Position numbers and translations under genes: made by a program
Notes under the pieces: generated by a model
The model's input: the letters and a program-made list of their open reading frames with translations, nothing else
Database searches by the model: none
What the model was told of the DNA's origin: nothing
From: Schaalia sp. Marseille-Q2122
GTDB lineage: Bacteria > Actinomycetota > Actinomycetes > Actinomycetales > Actinomycetaceae
Reading direction: 5' to 3'
Assembly (NCBI RefSeq): GCF_903645355.1
Contig: NZ_CAHJXR010000004.1
Location: forward strand, 365,970-429,969
Length of the DNA: 64,000 nt
Shown here: positions 22,485-32,101 of the stretch, in pieces
How positions within the stretch are numbered: the stretch's first letter is position 1
Layout of the letters: each line of letters opens with the position of its first letter

Positions 22485-24578
22485 ATGACTCAACGACCTG
22501 TTTTGCGCCAGGACCATCCTTTCGAGGTGATCTCGGAATACTCGCCTTCGGGTGACCAGCCTCGCGCTATTGAAGAGCTGGCTGAGCGCTTGAACAATGG
22601 TGAGCAGGACATTGTTCTTTTGGGCGCGACGGGTACGGGTAAGTCCGCCACGACCGCGTGGCTGATTGAGAAGGTTCAGCGGCCGGCTTTGGTGATTGAG
22701 CCGAATAAGACCCTGGCTGCACAGTTGGCTGCAGAGTTCCGCGAGCTTCTTCCCAAGAATGCGGTGGAGTATTTCGTCTCATACTACGACTACTACCAGC
22801 CAGAAGCCTATGTACCTCAGACGGATACCTATATTGAGAAGGATTCGTCGATCAACGAAGAGGTTGAGCGGCTGCGGCACTCTGCGACCAATAGCCTCCT
22901 CACCCGCCGCGATACGGTGGTTGTGGCATCCGTGTCGTGCATCTACGGCCTCGGTACGCCAGAGGAGTATGTGGCACGCATGGCCGAGTTGGAGCGCGGC
23001 ATGATCGTGGACCGCGACCAGCTGTTGCGTACTTTCGTCGGCATGCAGTACGTGCGTAACGATATGGATTTCCAGCGGGGTACCTTCCGTGTCCGCGGCG
23101 ACACTATCGAGATCATTCCTGTGTATGAAGAGCTCGCCATCCGCATCGAGATGTTTGGTGACGAGGTGGAGGCACTTGCTGTCCTCCACCCGTTGACCGG
23201 TGCGTTGATTCAAGAGGTTGACCACGTCTATCTCTTCCCGGCGTCCCACTACGTTGCTGGCGAGGAACGTATGCGGCGTGCCATTGAAGGCATTGAGGCG
23301 GAGATGGAAGAGCGCGTTGCCTGGTTTGAAAACCAAGGCAAGTTGCTGGAGGCTCAGCGTTTGCGTATGCGCACGACCTATGACCTGGAGATGATGAAGG
23401 AGATTGGGTCGTGTGCGGGTATTGAGAACTATTCTCGTCATATTGATGGTCGTGATGCGGGCACTCCCCCACATACTCTCCTGGACTACTTCCCCGACGA
23501 CTTTGTCCTCATTATTGATGAGTCCCATGTGACGGTGCCGCAGATTGGTGCCATGTTCGAGGGGGACATGTCGAGGAAGCGCACGTTGGTCGATCATGGT
23601 TTCCGCTTGCCGTCAGCGATGGACAACCGTCCCCTCAAGTGGGCTGAGTTCGTTGAGCGCATCGGGCAGACCGTGTACCTGTCGGCTACGCCTGGCGATT
23701 ATGAGATGGAGCGTTCTGACGGCGTGGTTGAGCAGATTATTCGCCCCACGGGTCTGGTCGACCCTCTTGTCGTTGTTAAGCCCACCGAGGGGCAGATTGA
23801 TGATCTCCTAGAGCAGGTTCGCCAGCGCGTCGAGAAGGATGAGCGCGTCCTTGTGACCACCTTGACCAAGCGCATGGCCGAGGACCTGACCACCTACCTT
23901 TCTGAGCGAGGTGTGCGGGTCGAGTACCTCCACTCCGATGTGGATACTTTGCGTCGCGTGGAGCTTTTGCGTGAGTTGCGTTCAGGCAAGTTTGATGTGC
24001 TGGTGGGCATTAACCTACTCCGCGAGGGCTTGGACCTGCCTGAGGTTTCTTTGGTGGCGATCCTTGATGCTGATAAGGAAGGTTTCCTGCGTTCGACGCG
24101 TTCCCTCATTCAGACCATTGGTCGTGCGGCCCGTAATGTCTCCGGTGAAGTGCATATGTACGCCGATAACATTACCGATTCGATGCGGGCAGCTATTGAT
24201 GAAACCGAGCGTCGTCGTGCACTGCAAATTGCGCACAATGAGGAGCACGGTATTGACCCGCAGCCTTTGCGTAAGAAGATTGCGGACGTGACCGATATGC
24301 TCGCCCGCGAGGCCGTCGACACTGCCACCCTGTTGGAGGGCGGCTACCGGAAGGAGGGGGGCGCCTCGCCCTCGTCGCGCAAGGCCGCTCAGGCCGCTGC
24401 CGCCCACGAACGTCGCCCGGTGCCTGGCGCGGAGGCCGAGCTGGTTGCCCTCATTGAAGAGGTACACGCTCAGATGCGCGGCGCCGCCGAAGAGCTCAAA
24501 TTCGAGTTGGCTGCACGTTTGCGCGATGAGTTGCAAGACCTCAAGAAGGAATTGCGTCAAATGCGCCAGATGAACTGA
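22485..24578 (+). CDS. uvrB: excinuclease ABC subunit UvrB
   Basis: A 697-residue DNA-damage-verifying helicase-like protein. Helicase motif I GATGTGKS is near residue 45, followed by the beta-hairpin [12 protein letters not shown] that grips DNA, the Walker [16 protein letters not shown], and motif [11 protein letters not shown]. The C-terminal UVR domain ([15 protein letters not shown]) binds UvrC. The reading frame is open further upstream, but ATG 22485 gives the family N-terminus and has a TACGGT box 7 nt before it. Confidence 0.97.
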   Translation: MTQRPVLRQDHPFEVISEYSPSGDQPRAIEELAERLNNGEQDIVLLGATGTGKSATTAWLIEKVQRPALVIEPNKTLAAQLAAEFRELLPKNAVEYFVSYYDYYQPEAYVPQTDTYIEKDSSINEEVERLRHSATNSLLTRRDTVVVASVSCIYGLGTPEEYVARMAELERGMIVDRDQLLRTFVGMQYVRNDMDFQRGTFRVRGDTIEIIPVYEELAIRIEMFGDEVEALAVLHPLTGALIQEVDHVYLFPASHYVAGEERMRRAIEGIEAEMEERVAWFENQGKLLEAQRLRMRTTYDLEMMKEIGSCAGIENYSRHIDGRDAGTPPHTLLDYFPDDFVLIIDESHVTVPQIGAMFEGDMSRKRTLVDHGFRLPSAMDNRPLKWAEFVERIGQTVYLSATPGDYEMERSDGVVEQIIRPTGLVDPLVVVKPTEGQIDDLLEQVRQRVEKDERVLVTTLTKRMAEDLTTYLSERGVRVEYLHSDVDTLRRVELLRELRSGKFDVLVGINLLREGLDLPEVSLVAILDADKEGFLRSTRSLIQTIGRAARNVSGEVHMYADNITDSMRAAIDETERRRALQIAHNEEHGIDPQPLRKKIADVTDMLAREAVDTATLLEGGYRKEGGASPSSRKAAQAAAAHERRPVPGAEAELVALIEEVHAQMRGAAEELKFELAARLRDELQDLKKELRQMRQMN

Positions 24579-24678
24579 GGAAGCGTAGGATGATCTGTGC
24601 TGTTCAGAGCGGGTCCGTATTGCTGCGCTGACCAGTGCCGTTATCGAAGCCACCGTGAGGCAAGGAAGCAAGGAACTC

Positions 24679-26385
24679 ATGAAGAAAGACGTGTACGTGA
24701 GCGATCCATGGTGGAAGAACTCCGTTGTCTACCAGGTCTACCCGCGCTCATTCTTCGACTTCAATGACGACGGCGTCGGTGATCTCAAAGGCCTGTGGGC
24801 ACATGCGTCGCGTCTGGCCGCCCTCGGCATTGGCGCCGTGTGGCTCTCCCCCGTCTACGTCTCCCCCATGCGCGACAACGGCTACGACATCGCTAACTAC
24901 GATGCGATTGACCCCACCTTCGGTTCCCTCGACGATCTCGATGATGTCATCGACATTCTGCATTCCCTGGGGATCCGGCTGATTATGGACCTTGTCGTCA
25001 ACCACACCTCTAGTGATCACCCCTGGTTCAAGGAATCCTGCGATCCAGACTCTCCCAAGCGCGACTGGTACATCTGGCGCTCTCGCCGCAGTGAATGCAC
25101 ACCCAACGAGGGCGCAGGCCCAGGCGAGTGGCGCGGAGATGAGCCAAATCAGTGGCGCAGCGCCTTCTCCGGCCCCACGTGGACCTGGCATGAGCCGTCC
25201 CAGAGCTACTACATGCACCTCTTCTCCCCCGAACAACCGGATCTGAACTGGGAGAATCCCGAACTCCGTCAGGAGATCTACGCGATGATGCGTCGCTGGC
25301 TTGACCGCGGTGTTGACGGCTTCCGCATGGACGTCATCAACCTCATCTCGAAGCCGGAAAACCTCTACGAGGACGGCCCTGGCGGCCTGGATCGCGCCAT
25401 GTTTGGGCCACGCTTCCACGAGTACATGCAGGAAATGCGCCGTGAGGTTTTTGACGCCTACCCTGACCGAACCTTCCTTACGGTAGGCGAAACTCCCGGC
25501 GCAACCCCCGACCAAGCATCCCTCACCACCGATCCCACCCGACGTGAGCTCGACATGGTCTTCCAATTCGAACACATGGGCCTGGATAGTGCAGACGGCG
25601 ACAAGTTCCACCCCAAGCCGCTCCACTTGCCGGATATGAAGGAAAATCTTGCCCGCTGGTGCCGGGAGCTGGAAGGCCGGGGCTGGAATGCCCTCTACCT
25701 GTCCAACCACGACCAGCCGCGCCCGGTGTCACGTTTCGGCAATGATCGCGAGTATCGTCACCAGTCTGCGACAGCGTGGGGCGCGATGCTTCACGCTCAC
25801 AAGGGCACGCCCTTCGTCTACCAGGGCGAGGAAATCGGCATGGCGAACTTCCCCTGGGAGTCCATCGACCAATTCAACGACGTGGAAACCATTAACTACT
25901 GGCGCGAGTGTGTTGAACTGGGCGGGCAAGATCCCACGCAGGTGTGGCCAGGCATTGTGGCCATGAGTCGAGACAATGCGCGTACTCCCGTGCAGTGGGC
26001 AGACTTGCCCCATGGCGGTTTTGGCTCCTCCGCTACCCCGTGGCTGCCGGTAAATCCCGATTATTCGCAGGTCAATGTCAGTGATCAGGCATCCGACCCG
26101 AACTCCACGTGGTGCTTCTATCAGACGATGATCGGTCTGCGTGATTCCTACGAGATCCTTACCGAAGGCTCTTTCGAGCTGCTGCAAGCCGAGGACGAGC
26201 ACCTGTGGTGGGTACGTCGCGAGTGGCATGGTGAGATCCTCGACGCTGTGGCGAATATGTCCGACGAGCCCTACGAGCTGGCCCTTCCCGAGGGCGAGGT
26301 TCTGCTCGCAAACTATCCCGATGCCGCTGAGCATCGCTCTACCGGGGTTTTACGCCCCTGGGAGACGGTGTGGATTTGGCGCTAG
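24679..26385 (+). CDS. GH13 alpha-glucosidase (oligo-1,6-glucosidase / alpha-glucosidase type)
   Basis: A 568-residue glycoside hydrolase family 13 enzyme, cytoplasmic (no signal peptide). The four family regions are seen: DLVVNHTS, DGFRMDVINLI (nucleophile Asp), LTVGETPG (acid/base Glu) and YLSNHDQPR (third Asp). The motif set suits hydrolysis of short alpha-glucosides such as isomaltose, maltose, sucrose or trehalose-derived sugars. ATG 24679 is chosen over an in-frame GTG at 24655 because AGGAA lies 4 nt upstream. It follows uvrB by 100 bp and converges on coaE; no transporter is directly linked. Confidence 0.92.
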   Translation: MKKDVYVSDPWWKNSVVYQVYPRSFFDFNDDGVGDLKGLWAHASRLAALGIGAVWLSPVYVSPMRDNGYDIANYDAIDPTFGSLDDLDDVIDILHSLGIRLIMDLVVNHTSSDHPWFKESCDPDSPKRDWYIWRSRRSECTPNEGAGPGEWRGDEPNQWRSAFSGPTWTWHEPSQSYYMHLFSPEQPDLNWENPELRQEIYAMMRRWLDRGVDGFRMDVINLISKPENLYEDGPGGLDRAMFGPRFHEYMQEMRREVFDAYPDRTFLTVGETPGATPDQASLTTDPTRRELDMVFQFEHMGLDSADGDKFHPKPLHLPDMKENLARWCRELEGRGWNALYLSNHDQPRPVSRFGNDREYRHQSATAWGAMLHAHKGTPFVYQGEEIGMANFPWESIDQFNDVETINYWRECVELGGQDPTQVWPGIVAMSRDNARTPVQWADLPHGGFGSSATPWLPVNPDYSQVNVSDQASDPNSTWCFYQTMIGLRDSYEILTEGSFELLQAEDEHLWWVRREWHGEILDAVANMSDEPYELALPEGEVLLANYPDAAEHRSTGVLRPWETVWIWR

Positions 26386-26394
26386 GCTCCCCCT

Positions 26395-26409
26395 GAGGCG
26401 CCCCGCCTC
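26395..26409. terminator. weak hairpin between alpha-glucosidase and coaE
   Basis: GAGGCG and CGCCTC arms with a 3-nt loop in the 34-bp gap between two convergent genes; a possible shared terminator without a T-run. Confidence 0.4.
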
Positions 26410-26419
26410 GACCGAGGAA

Positions 26420-27094
26420 TTACTTGCGGGCTGGCAGGAGCCACGTCATTGCGACTGCCCTCGCGAGAGTCTCAAGATCCTCTTGAGTGCCCGTGTTCTC
26501 TACCCACATGGACGCAAGTTCACGGCGCACTTTGTCACTGATTTGCGCGTCGATACGTCGCTGCGCGTCCTCGCGCGCGAGTCCTCTGGCGACGAGGCGA
26601 TCCACTCGCTCATCAACTGGCGCTGCCACCATGATGACGACATCGAAGGGCTCAGCATCCTGCAAGTTGCGGATCAGAGGGACATCGTAGAGGGCGAGGG
26701 TGCCTGGCGCGGCTTCACTCAGGAGTGCGCGCGCCCGCTGCTCAATGAGAGGATGGGTGATCTGCTCAACTGCTGCACGCTGAGCAGGGTCGTGAAAGAT
26801 CAGCCCGGCCAAGTGTGCCCGGTTGAGGGTGCCGTCCTCGTTCAGAATGTCAGATCCGAAATGCTGCACCAAGGCGTGGAGGCCCTCACTGCCGGGCATG
26901 ACGACCTCTCGGGCGAGCTCATCGGCGTCAGCGTAGGCGCCCGCAAAAGGCGCCAAGATCCGAGCGAAAGTGGTCTTCCCCGAGCCGATACCTCCAGATA
27001 TCGCCACCAGAAGAGGACGATCAGAAGGTGCGGTCCACGGGCGGATCACCTGGGCGCGGGCACCACCGACCTGCAAGGGACGCGAAAGCAGCAT
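26420..27094 (-). CDS. coaE: dephospho-CoA kinase
   Basis: A 224-residue P-loop kinase catalysing the last step of coenzyme A synthesis. It has the Walker A GGIGSGKTT near residue 34, the substrate-binding DADELAREVV, the THPLI motif, DVPLI, and the lid region GLAREDAQRRIDAQ. About 25 residues of non-conserved N-terminus precede the core. A TAGACT box 7 nt before the ATG overlaps the stop codon of cutC, so coaE likely has its own leaderless promoter despite being only 10 bp downstream. In related genomes coaE lies next to rpsA. Confidence 0.94.
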   Translation of the reverse strand: MLLSRPLQVGGARAQVIRPWTAPSDRPLLVAISGGIGSGKTTFARILAPFAGAYADADELAREVVMPGSEGLHALVQHFGSDILNEDGTLNRAHLAGLIFHDPAQRAAVEQITHPLIEQRARALLSEAAPGTLALYDVPLIRNLQDAEPFDVVIMVAAPVDERVDRLVARGLAREDAQRRIDAQISDKVRRELASMWVENTGTQEDLETLARAVAMTWLLPARK

Positions 27095-27101
27095 AGGCGA
27101 T

Positions 27102-27107
27102 AGTCTA
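27102..27107 (-). promoter_or_regulatory. -10 box of coaE, overlapping the cutC stop codon
   Basis: TAGACT with 7 nt to the ATG at 27094; its first half is the end of cutC. Confidence 0.5.
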
Positions 27108-27809
27108 GCCGCGAAGCGCGGTGGCCTGTCGGACCTGGCTCATAATCTCAGCAACGAGCTGCTGGTCGGTCCCCCTCCCCTCGTGCCCTGGCGCACGCAT
27201 ATGCACCTCGCTTAGACCCGCAGCGGTGATTGCCCGGGCAACATTGTGGGCGCGCAATCCACCCGAACCCAAGATGATGAGCTCCTCACCGACTTGGCTG
27301 ACCATGCGTGAAAGCACGTCATACTGCGCAACACTGGGATGACCGCCGGTCGTCAACACGCGGTCATAACCCAGGCGGATCAGCGTCTCGAGGCTAGAGG
27401 AAATATCTGGCACCTGATCGAAAGCCCGATGGAAGGTCAGGGGCCTCTCCCCCGCTGCCTCCCGCATGCGGGCCGCAGCGTCCTCGTGAATCGTCAGGTC
27501 CTTCCTGAGGACGCCCACCACGAAGCCCACAGGCACGCTCGCGTTTTCAGTCAAGCGATGGAGGCGTTCCACATCGGCACAGATTGCGGCGATTTCCTCG
27601 GCAGAGTGGATGAAATCTCCCGGACGAGTGCGTACCAGGATCTGCAGGCCGCCAGCGGGTGCGACTTCGAGGGCGGCGGCGACGGCCTCGTCACTGGGAG
27701 TCAGGCCGCCACAGCTCACCTCGCGGCAGAACTCAACGCGCTGAGCGCCGCCTGCACGCGCCAGAGCAATCTCCGCAGGATCTTCCACGCAGATCTCAAC
27801 GAGTGTCAC
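27105..27809 (-). CDS. cutC: CutC family protein
   Basis: A 234-residue TIM-barrel protein with the CutC signatures VEICVEDPAEIALARAGGAQRVEFC (in overlapping parts), GGLTPS, the IMVR-like ILVRTRPGDF, LTFHRAFD and ILTTGG-like VLTTGGHPS. CutC was first linked to copper tolerance in Escherichia coli, but the biochemical function is not settled. Here it shares a 4-bp GTGA overlap with the ROK kinase gene, which is why I start it at GTG 27809 rather than 27818. Its place inside a sugar-type operon suggests a metabolic role rather than copper handling. Confidence 0.88.
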   Translation of the reverse strand: MTLVEICVEDPAEIALARAGGAQRVEFCREVSCGGLTPSDEAVAAALEVAPAGGLQILVRTRPGDFIHSAEEIAAICADVERLHRLTENASVPVGFVVGVLRKDLTIHEDAAARMREAAGERPLTFHRAFDQVPDISSSLETLIRLGYDRVLTTGGHPSVAQYDVLSRMVSQVGEELIILGSGGLRAHNVARAITAAGLSEVHMRAPGHEGRGTDQQLVAEIMSQVRQATALRG

Positions 27810-28714
27810 ACCGTCCACCTTTCAAAGTGGGTCTGACCCGCTGCCTGGCATCCGAGAATAGCCGCCCCCCACCTGCCTGCAGCGCCACCGAGCTCAGCGG
27901 CGACGATGGCGGGAGCCTGACGCCAACGCAGGAACTCAGCTAAACGCTTGCGCACAGGATCGAGAAGAATCTCACCAGCGTGGCAGAGCCCGCCGCCCAC
28001 AATAATGCGCTCGGGATCAACCGCAAGTATCAAGTGAGTGAAGCTAATAGCGAGGGCCGTCACCGCAGTGTCCCACACCTCGCGAGCAATGGGGTCAGTC
28101 CCAAGCCGGGCTTCGACTGCGCGCGCCCCAATATCCTCGCCGCTGAGCCTTGCGTAACGTCGAGCGATACCTTTTGCCGACGCATAGACCTCCAGGCACC
28201 CCTTCTGACCGCACAGGCACTCCTCCCCATCAGGAAAAATGGGGGCATGCCCGACCTCTCCAGCGCAGAATGTACTGCCGGGCAGAAGCTCTCCGTTCAG
28301 TAGTAACGCGACCGAGATACCCGTGCCAATCGGCATCATGGCAAAGGAGTCCACTCCGCGTCCTGCCCCAAGCACGGCTTCAGCAAGTCCGGCTGCGCGC
28401 CCGTCATGACCAAGAAGCGTTGGGCGTGAACATGCCTGTTCAACAAGCGCAGCGAGAGGAACACCATCGAGGCTGAGGTTTGCAGCGTAGAGGACCTTAC
28501 CGTTGCCCTCGTCCACGATGCCAGGGCAGATGACGCCTACACCGGCGATATCGGGGTGCTCGGTGACGAGGGAGCGAGCGAGCTCCACCACACGGGCGGA
28601 AATCTCACCGCCAGAGGTGAAGTCCCCTTGATCAACGGCTGCGCCCGCTTCATCGACGATCATCCATTTGACAGAGGTACCACCAACGTCAATTCCAGCG
28701 TAGAGAGCAGTCAT
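27806..28714 (-). CDS. ROK family sugar kinase
   Basis: A 302-residue kinase beginning with the ATP-binding GIDVGGTSVKWMIVDEAG (two short blocks) and carrying the ROK zinc motif GHAPIFPDGEECLCGQKGC with its His and three Cys. No DNA-binding domain is present, so it is an enzyme, probably phosphorylating a hexose, N-acetylhexosamine or N-acetylmannosamine delivered by the adjacent ABC transporter. It overlaps the M81 gene by 4 bp upstream and CutC by 4 bp downstream, a tightly coupled trio. Confidence 0.88.
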   Translation of the reverse strand: MTALYAGIDVGGTSVKWMIVDEAGAAVDQGDFTSGGEISARVVELARSLVTEHPDIAGVGVICPGIVDEGNGKVLYAANLSLDGVPLAALVEQACSRPTLLGHDGRAAGLAEAVLGAGRGVDSFAMMPIGTGISVALLLNGELLPGSTFCAGEVGHAPIFPDGEECLCGQKGCLEVYASAKGIARRYARLSGEDIGARAVEARLGTDPIAREVWDTAVTALAISFTHLILAVDPERIIVGGGLCHAGEILLDPVRKRLAEFLRWRQAPAIVAAELGGAAGRWGAAILGCQAAGQTHFERWTV

Positions 28715-30168
28715 GGGACCACAATCCTTACCGGTAGTTCGTCGAGCGTCATATCAGGGTCGAAGGGGAACATCGGCCGATCAATATGCTGATGTCCCAA
28801 ACGAATGAGGTCCTGATCGACACCACCGGGAGTGAGGGCCATGAGCCAGTGGGCCTGCGCCTCGTAGAGGTCAGGTTCCAGGTAGCCGATTTTCACCACG
28901 ACAACGTCAGCCTGACGAACGTCCAACCCAAGCCGCGCAAATTGTTCATGCTCGGTGTACTGGTTGCGGCGCGTGGTGACGATGACTTGGAGCCCTCCGA
29001 CACGGAGGCAAGCCGTATGCCCGCCGGCGGGATCGTCGACGAGGGCGTCGACTGTGCCGCAGATGAGTTGAGGGCCGGGGACGCGCGTGTCGATGTGACC
29101 GCCAAGTTCGACGGTCACCTCAGCGCCGACGCCAGCCTCCCAACAGGCAGCAGCGGCTGCGGGATCAACGATGGACGCGTGAATGACCTTCAGGGACGCG
29201 TCCTGAACGGGAGGCCAGTTCAGGAGGGCGTGCAGCGCCACGGTGACATCGTCAGCGCCACCTGCCCCGGGATTATCCCCAGAATCGGAAATGAAGAAGG
29301 GACGTGGCGCGCTGAGGGCGTGCTCAAGGCACTCTTCCATCGTCGCAACGGGTGCAACAAAGACGAAGTCCTGAGCGTAGTCCCAAAAGGCCTGACCGAG
29401 CACCTGTGCCTGGGTGCTCACCGCCTCAGGATCGTCGCCGTACACAACGACCGCACCTTTGCACCGTGGCTGGTCGGCCCAAGCGAAACCAATCCAGATT
29501 GCTGCGTCCGTAATACCCTCCATCGCTTCGATGGGCGGAATCATGGCGTAGAGGCTCTTCGCTGGTTCGATGCGCGTCGAGGTTTTCTCACCGGGAAGGA
29601 GGATGGGAACGTGGACGAGTGCTTTAGCAGGCTTGCCCTGACCGGCGAGGAGGCGATCGACGAGGTTTCGTGCCGCGCGCTCGCGTGACTCCCACGCGTC
29701 TTCGTGGGGCGCCATACGGTAACAGGTCATGAGATCGCAGCCGTCAAAGAGTGCGTGAGACACATTGCCGTGAAGGTCCATCGAGGCAGACACCATGGGG
29801 CCGTTGCCAACGACCTGACGCATCGCGGTGATGAGATCACCCTCGGCATCATCAAGTCCTTCAACACTCATGGCTCCATGAATGTCGAAGAAGATCCCAT
29901 CCAAGGGAGCGCAGTCTGCGAGCCCGTCAAGGATTTCTTGCTTCCACGCGTCGTAGCAAGTCCGTTCGACGACACCTCCTGGAAGGGCGCGTGCGTGAAA
30001 GAGAGGAATCCAGTCAACGGCCGTGGCCCATGGACTGTCCATCCATTCATAGCGGGCTAGCAGGTGCTCACCTCGCGTGACGGTGAAGTCTTTGTCGCTT
30101 GAGGTGTAGGGAGTGAAAGTGGAACTCTCAATGTGAATGCCGCAAATGGCAATGCGGGGCGCAGTCAT
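28711..30168 (-). CDS. M81 family metallopeptidase (MlrC-like)
   Basis: A 485-residue protein of the MlrC/DUF1485 family, with GIHIESSTFTPY at the N-terminus, the metal-site blocks FFDIHGAMSVEG and SASMDLHGNVS, a DSGDNPGAGG motif and the C-terminal TTRRNQYTEHEQF. MlrC itself cleaves linear microcystin fragments, but most family members lie beside transporters and act on unknown amides or glycoconjugates. ATG 30168 follows AGAAAGAA; earlier in-frame start codons are weaker. It is the first of three coupled catabolic genes, 103 bp after the permease pair. Confidence 0.85.
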   Translation of the reverse strand: MTAPRIAICGIHIESSTFTPYTSSDKDFTVTRGEHLLARYEWMDSPWATAVDWIPLFHARALPGGVVERTCYDAWKQEILDGLADCAPLDGIFFDIHGAMSVEGLDDAEGDLITAMRQVVGNGPMVSASMDLHGNVSHALFDGCDLMTCYRMAPHEDAWESRERAARNLVDRLLAGQGKPAKALVHVPILLPGEKTSTRIEPAKSLYAMIPPIEAMEGITDAAIWIGFAWADQPRCKGAVVVYGDDPEAVSTQAQVLGQAFWDYAQDFVFVAPVATMEECLEHALSAPRPFFISDSGDNPGAGGADDVTVALHALLNWPPVQDASLKVIHASIVDPAAAAACWEAGVGAEVTVELGGHIDTRVPGPQLICGTVDALVDDPAGGHTACLRVGGLQVIVTTRRNQYTEHEQFARLGLDVRQADVVVVKIGYLEPDLYEAQAHWLMALTPGGVDQDLIRLGHQHIDRPMFPFDPDMTLDELPVRIVVP

Positions 30169-30271
30169 AGTGTGTTCTTTCTGGTGGCACATCAAAGTCG
30201 GTGATGCTCACAGGCAGCAGGGGCTACCCGGTGTTCACCCGGTGGCGCGGATGTGGGGACGTGTAGGAGCT

Positions 30272-31174
30272 TTAGCGTCCGCCCATGCCCGACATGGCAA
30301 TACCTTTGATGAGGTGCTTTTGAAGTGCGATGACGAGGATTGTTGTGGGGATCATGGACACCATTGACGCGGCGATCTGCAGATCCATGCGGGTGCCTTC
30401 CTGGGTGGAGAAGGACGCCAGACCGATGGGGAGTGTGCCCAGGGTGTTGTAGTCGACGGTGACGATCAGGGGCCACAGGTAGGAGTTCCAGAAGCTCATG
30501 AAGGTGAACACCGCGAGCACCGCAATCGCTGACTTCGTCAACGGCAAGATGATCGTGAAGAAGGTGCGGAAGGGCCCTGCGCCATCGACACGCGCTGCTT
30601 CTTCCAGCTCGAAGGGGATACCTCGCATGAATTGGCGCATGAGGAAGGTACCGAAGGCTCCGAAGGCGAAGGGGAAGATGAGTGCCTGGTAGGTGTTCAC
30701 CCAGCCGAATTTCTGCATGAGGATGAACATGGGGATGACGAGCACTTCTGCGGGAACCATGATGGTCGCAAGGAAGAGGATGAAAGCCGTATCGCGTCCG
30801 CGCCAGCGAAGACGAGAGAAAGCGTAGCCAGCGGTCGTCGACACAATGAGAACCACCAAGGTGCCCAGGATCGCCACGATGAAGGAGTTCAGGATGTATC
30901 GGACGAAGGGGCCGTAGGTGAAGACCTCAACGTAGTTCGACCAGCGCAGTTGTGCGCCAAAGAGGCGGGGTGGGACCGCGTAGATCTCATCCTTGTGCTT
31001 GAGGGAGGAGAAGAAGGCGTAGATCAGCGGTGAGGCGAAGAAGAAGGCCGCTATCCATACTGTCACATTGGCGAGGATGTCCTTGGCAACGGTGGGTTCT
31101 CCGCCCAGCAGGCCCGCGTTTGAGAGCCGGCGACGTTCCGCTGAGCTGCGTGAGAGGGTCTTTTCAGACTTCAT
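30272..31174 (-). CDS. carbohydrate ABC transporter permease (MalG type)
   Basis: A 300-residue inner-membrane permease with six predicted helices and the EAA loop ELEEAARVDGAGPFRTFFTI that contacts the ATPase. It pairs with the MalF-type permease, with which it overlaps by 11 bp. No ATP-binding subunit gene is encoded in the cluster, so a shared MsiK-like ATPase elsewhere in the genome probably drives it, as is common in actinobacteria. Confidence 0.92.
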   Translation of the reverse strand: MKSEKTLSRSSAERRRLSNAGLLGGEPTVAKDILANVTVWIAAFFFASPLIYAFFSSLKHKDEIYAVPPRLFGAQLRWSNYVEVFTYGPFVRYILNSFIVAILGTLVVLIVSTTAGYAFSRLRWRGRDTAFILFLATIMVPAEVLVIPMFILMQKFGWVNTYQALIFPFAFGAFGTFLMRQFMRGIPFELEEAARVDGAGPFRTFFTIILPLTKSAIAVLAVFTFMSFWNSYLWPLIVTVDYNTLGTLPIGLASFSTQEGTRMDLQIAASMVSMIPTTILVIALQKHLIKGIAMSGMGGR

Positions 31175-32078
31175 AGTGCACCCACCTCTTTTGGACCTGG
31201 AACTGGAATGCGGTGACGAGAATAATCAGCGCGAAGAGGATCCACGCTGCGGCGGCGGCCATGCCAAGCTGTTGGAACTTGAAGCCCGTGTTGTAGATGA
31301 ACATCACCATGGGCAGCGTGGAATTGCCAGGACCACCGCCGGTGAGCATCTGCGGCTGGACGAAAACCTGCAAAGAGGTAATGACCGTCATGACGGCGGC
31401 AAAGAAGATCGCCGGGGACATCATCGGCAAGATCACTTTGAAGAGCATGGTTGCGCCCTTTGCTCCGTCAATTCGAGCTGCTTCCATAACGGATTCGGGG
31501 AGCTGTTCAAGGGCCGCTGAGAAGATCAGCATGTTGTAGCCAACGCCTTGCCACACACTCATGACAACGATCATGATCATGGCCCACTGGGGGTGGGCGA
31601 GGAAGGAGGGCAGTTCGATACCAAACCACGAGATTGCGATGCCGTTGAAGAGGCCCTGGGGTTGGAGGAGCATGCGCCACACGAGGACGTTGGCGACCAT
31701 TGGGGTGACCACGGGAATGAAGAAAAGGACGCGGAAGGCGTTACGGCCACGAATACGGGGGCCAACGATGAGCGCCAGGGTGAGGGAGACGACGATGTTC
31801 GCGGGCACGTAGAGCAGTGCGAAGACGACGGAGTTACGGATTGCAGGGGTGAAGTCCGGGCTTTCTGTGAGAAGCCACTTGTAGTTGTCGAGGCCAACAA
31901 AGGTGCGCTCGCCGAACGCAGGCCAGTTGTACATACTCATCACGATGGAGAGCACCACGGGCACAACTGTGAAGAGGGCGAGGCCCACCAGGGCTGGGCT
32001 GGCAAAACCCAGCGCCTGGCGGGACTCGATCTTCGCCAGCTTGCTACGCCGTGGACGTGCAGCGGGTGAAGTGGTCAT
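31164..32078 (-). CDS. carbohydrate ABC transporter permease (MalF type)
   Basis: A 304-residue permease with a basic N-terminal tail, six transmembrane helices and the EAA motif MEAARIDGAKGATMLFKVI. It forms the channel with the downstream MalG-type partner. It follows the binding-protein gene by 23 bp. The substrate is not readable from sequence. Confidence 0.92.
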   Translation of the reverse strand: MTTSPAARPRRSKLAKIESRQALGFASPALVGLALFTVVPVVLSIVMSMYNWPAFGERTFVGLDNYKWLLTESPDFTPAIRNSVVFALLYVPANIVVSLTLALIVGPRIRGRNAFRVLFFIPVVTPMVANVLVWRMLLQPQGLFNGIAISWFGIELPSFLAHPQWAMIMIVVMSVWQGVGYNMLIFSAALEQLPESVMEAARIDGAKGATMLFKVILPMMSPAIFFAAVMTVITSLQVFVQPQMLTGGGPGNSTLPMVMFIYNTGFKFQQLGMAAAAAWILFALIILVTAFQFQVQKRWVHYEV

Positions 32079-32101
32079 GAGGATGTCTTTTCGTCAGCGA
32101 C

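Noticed and set aside
30195..30271. Possible terminator between the permease and M81 genes
   Set aside because: Only imperfect GC-rich dyads are seen, not enough for a call.
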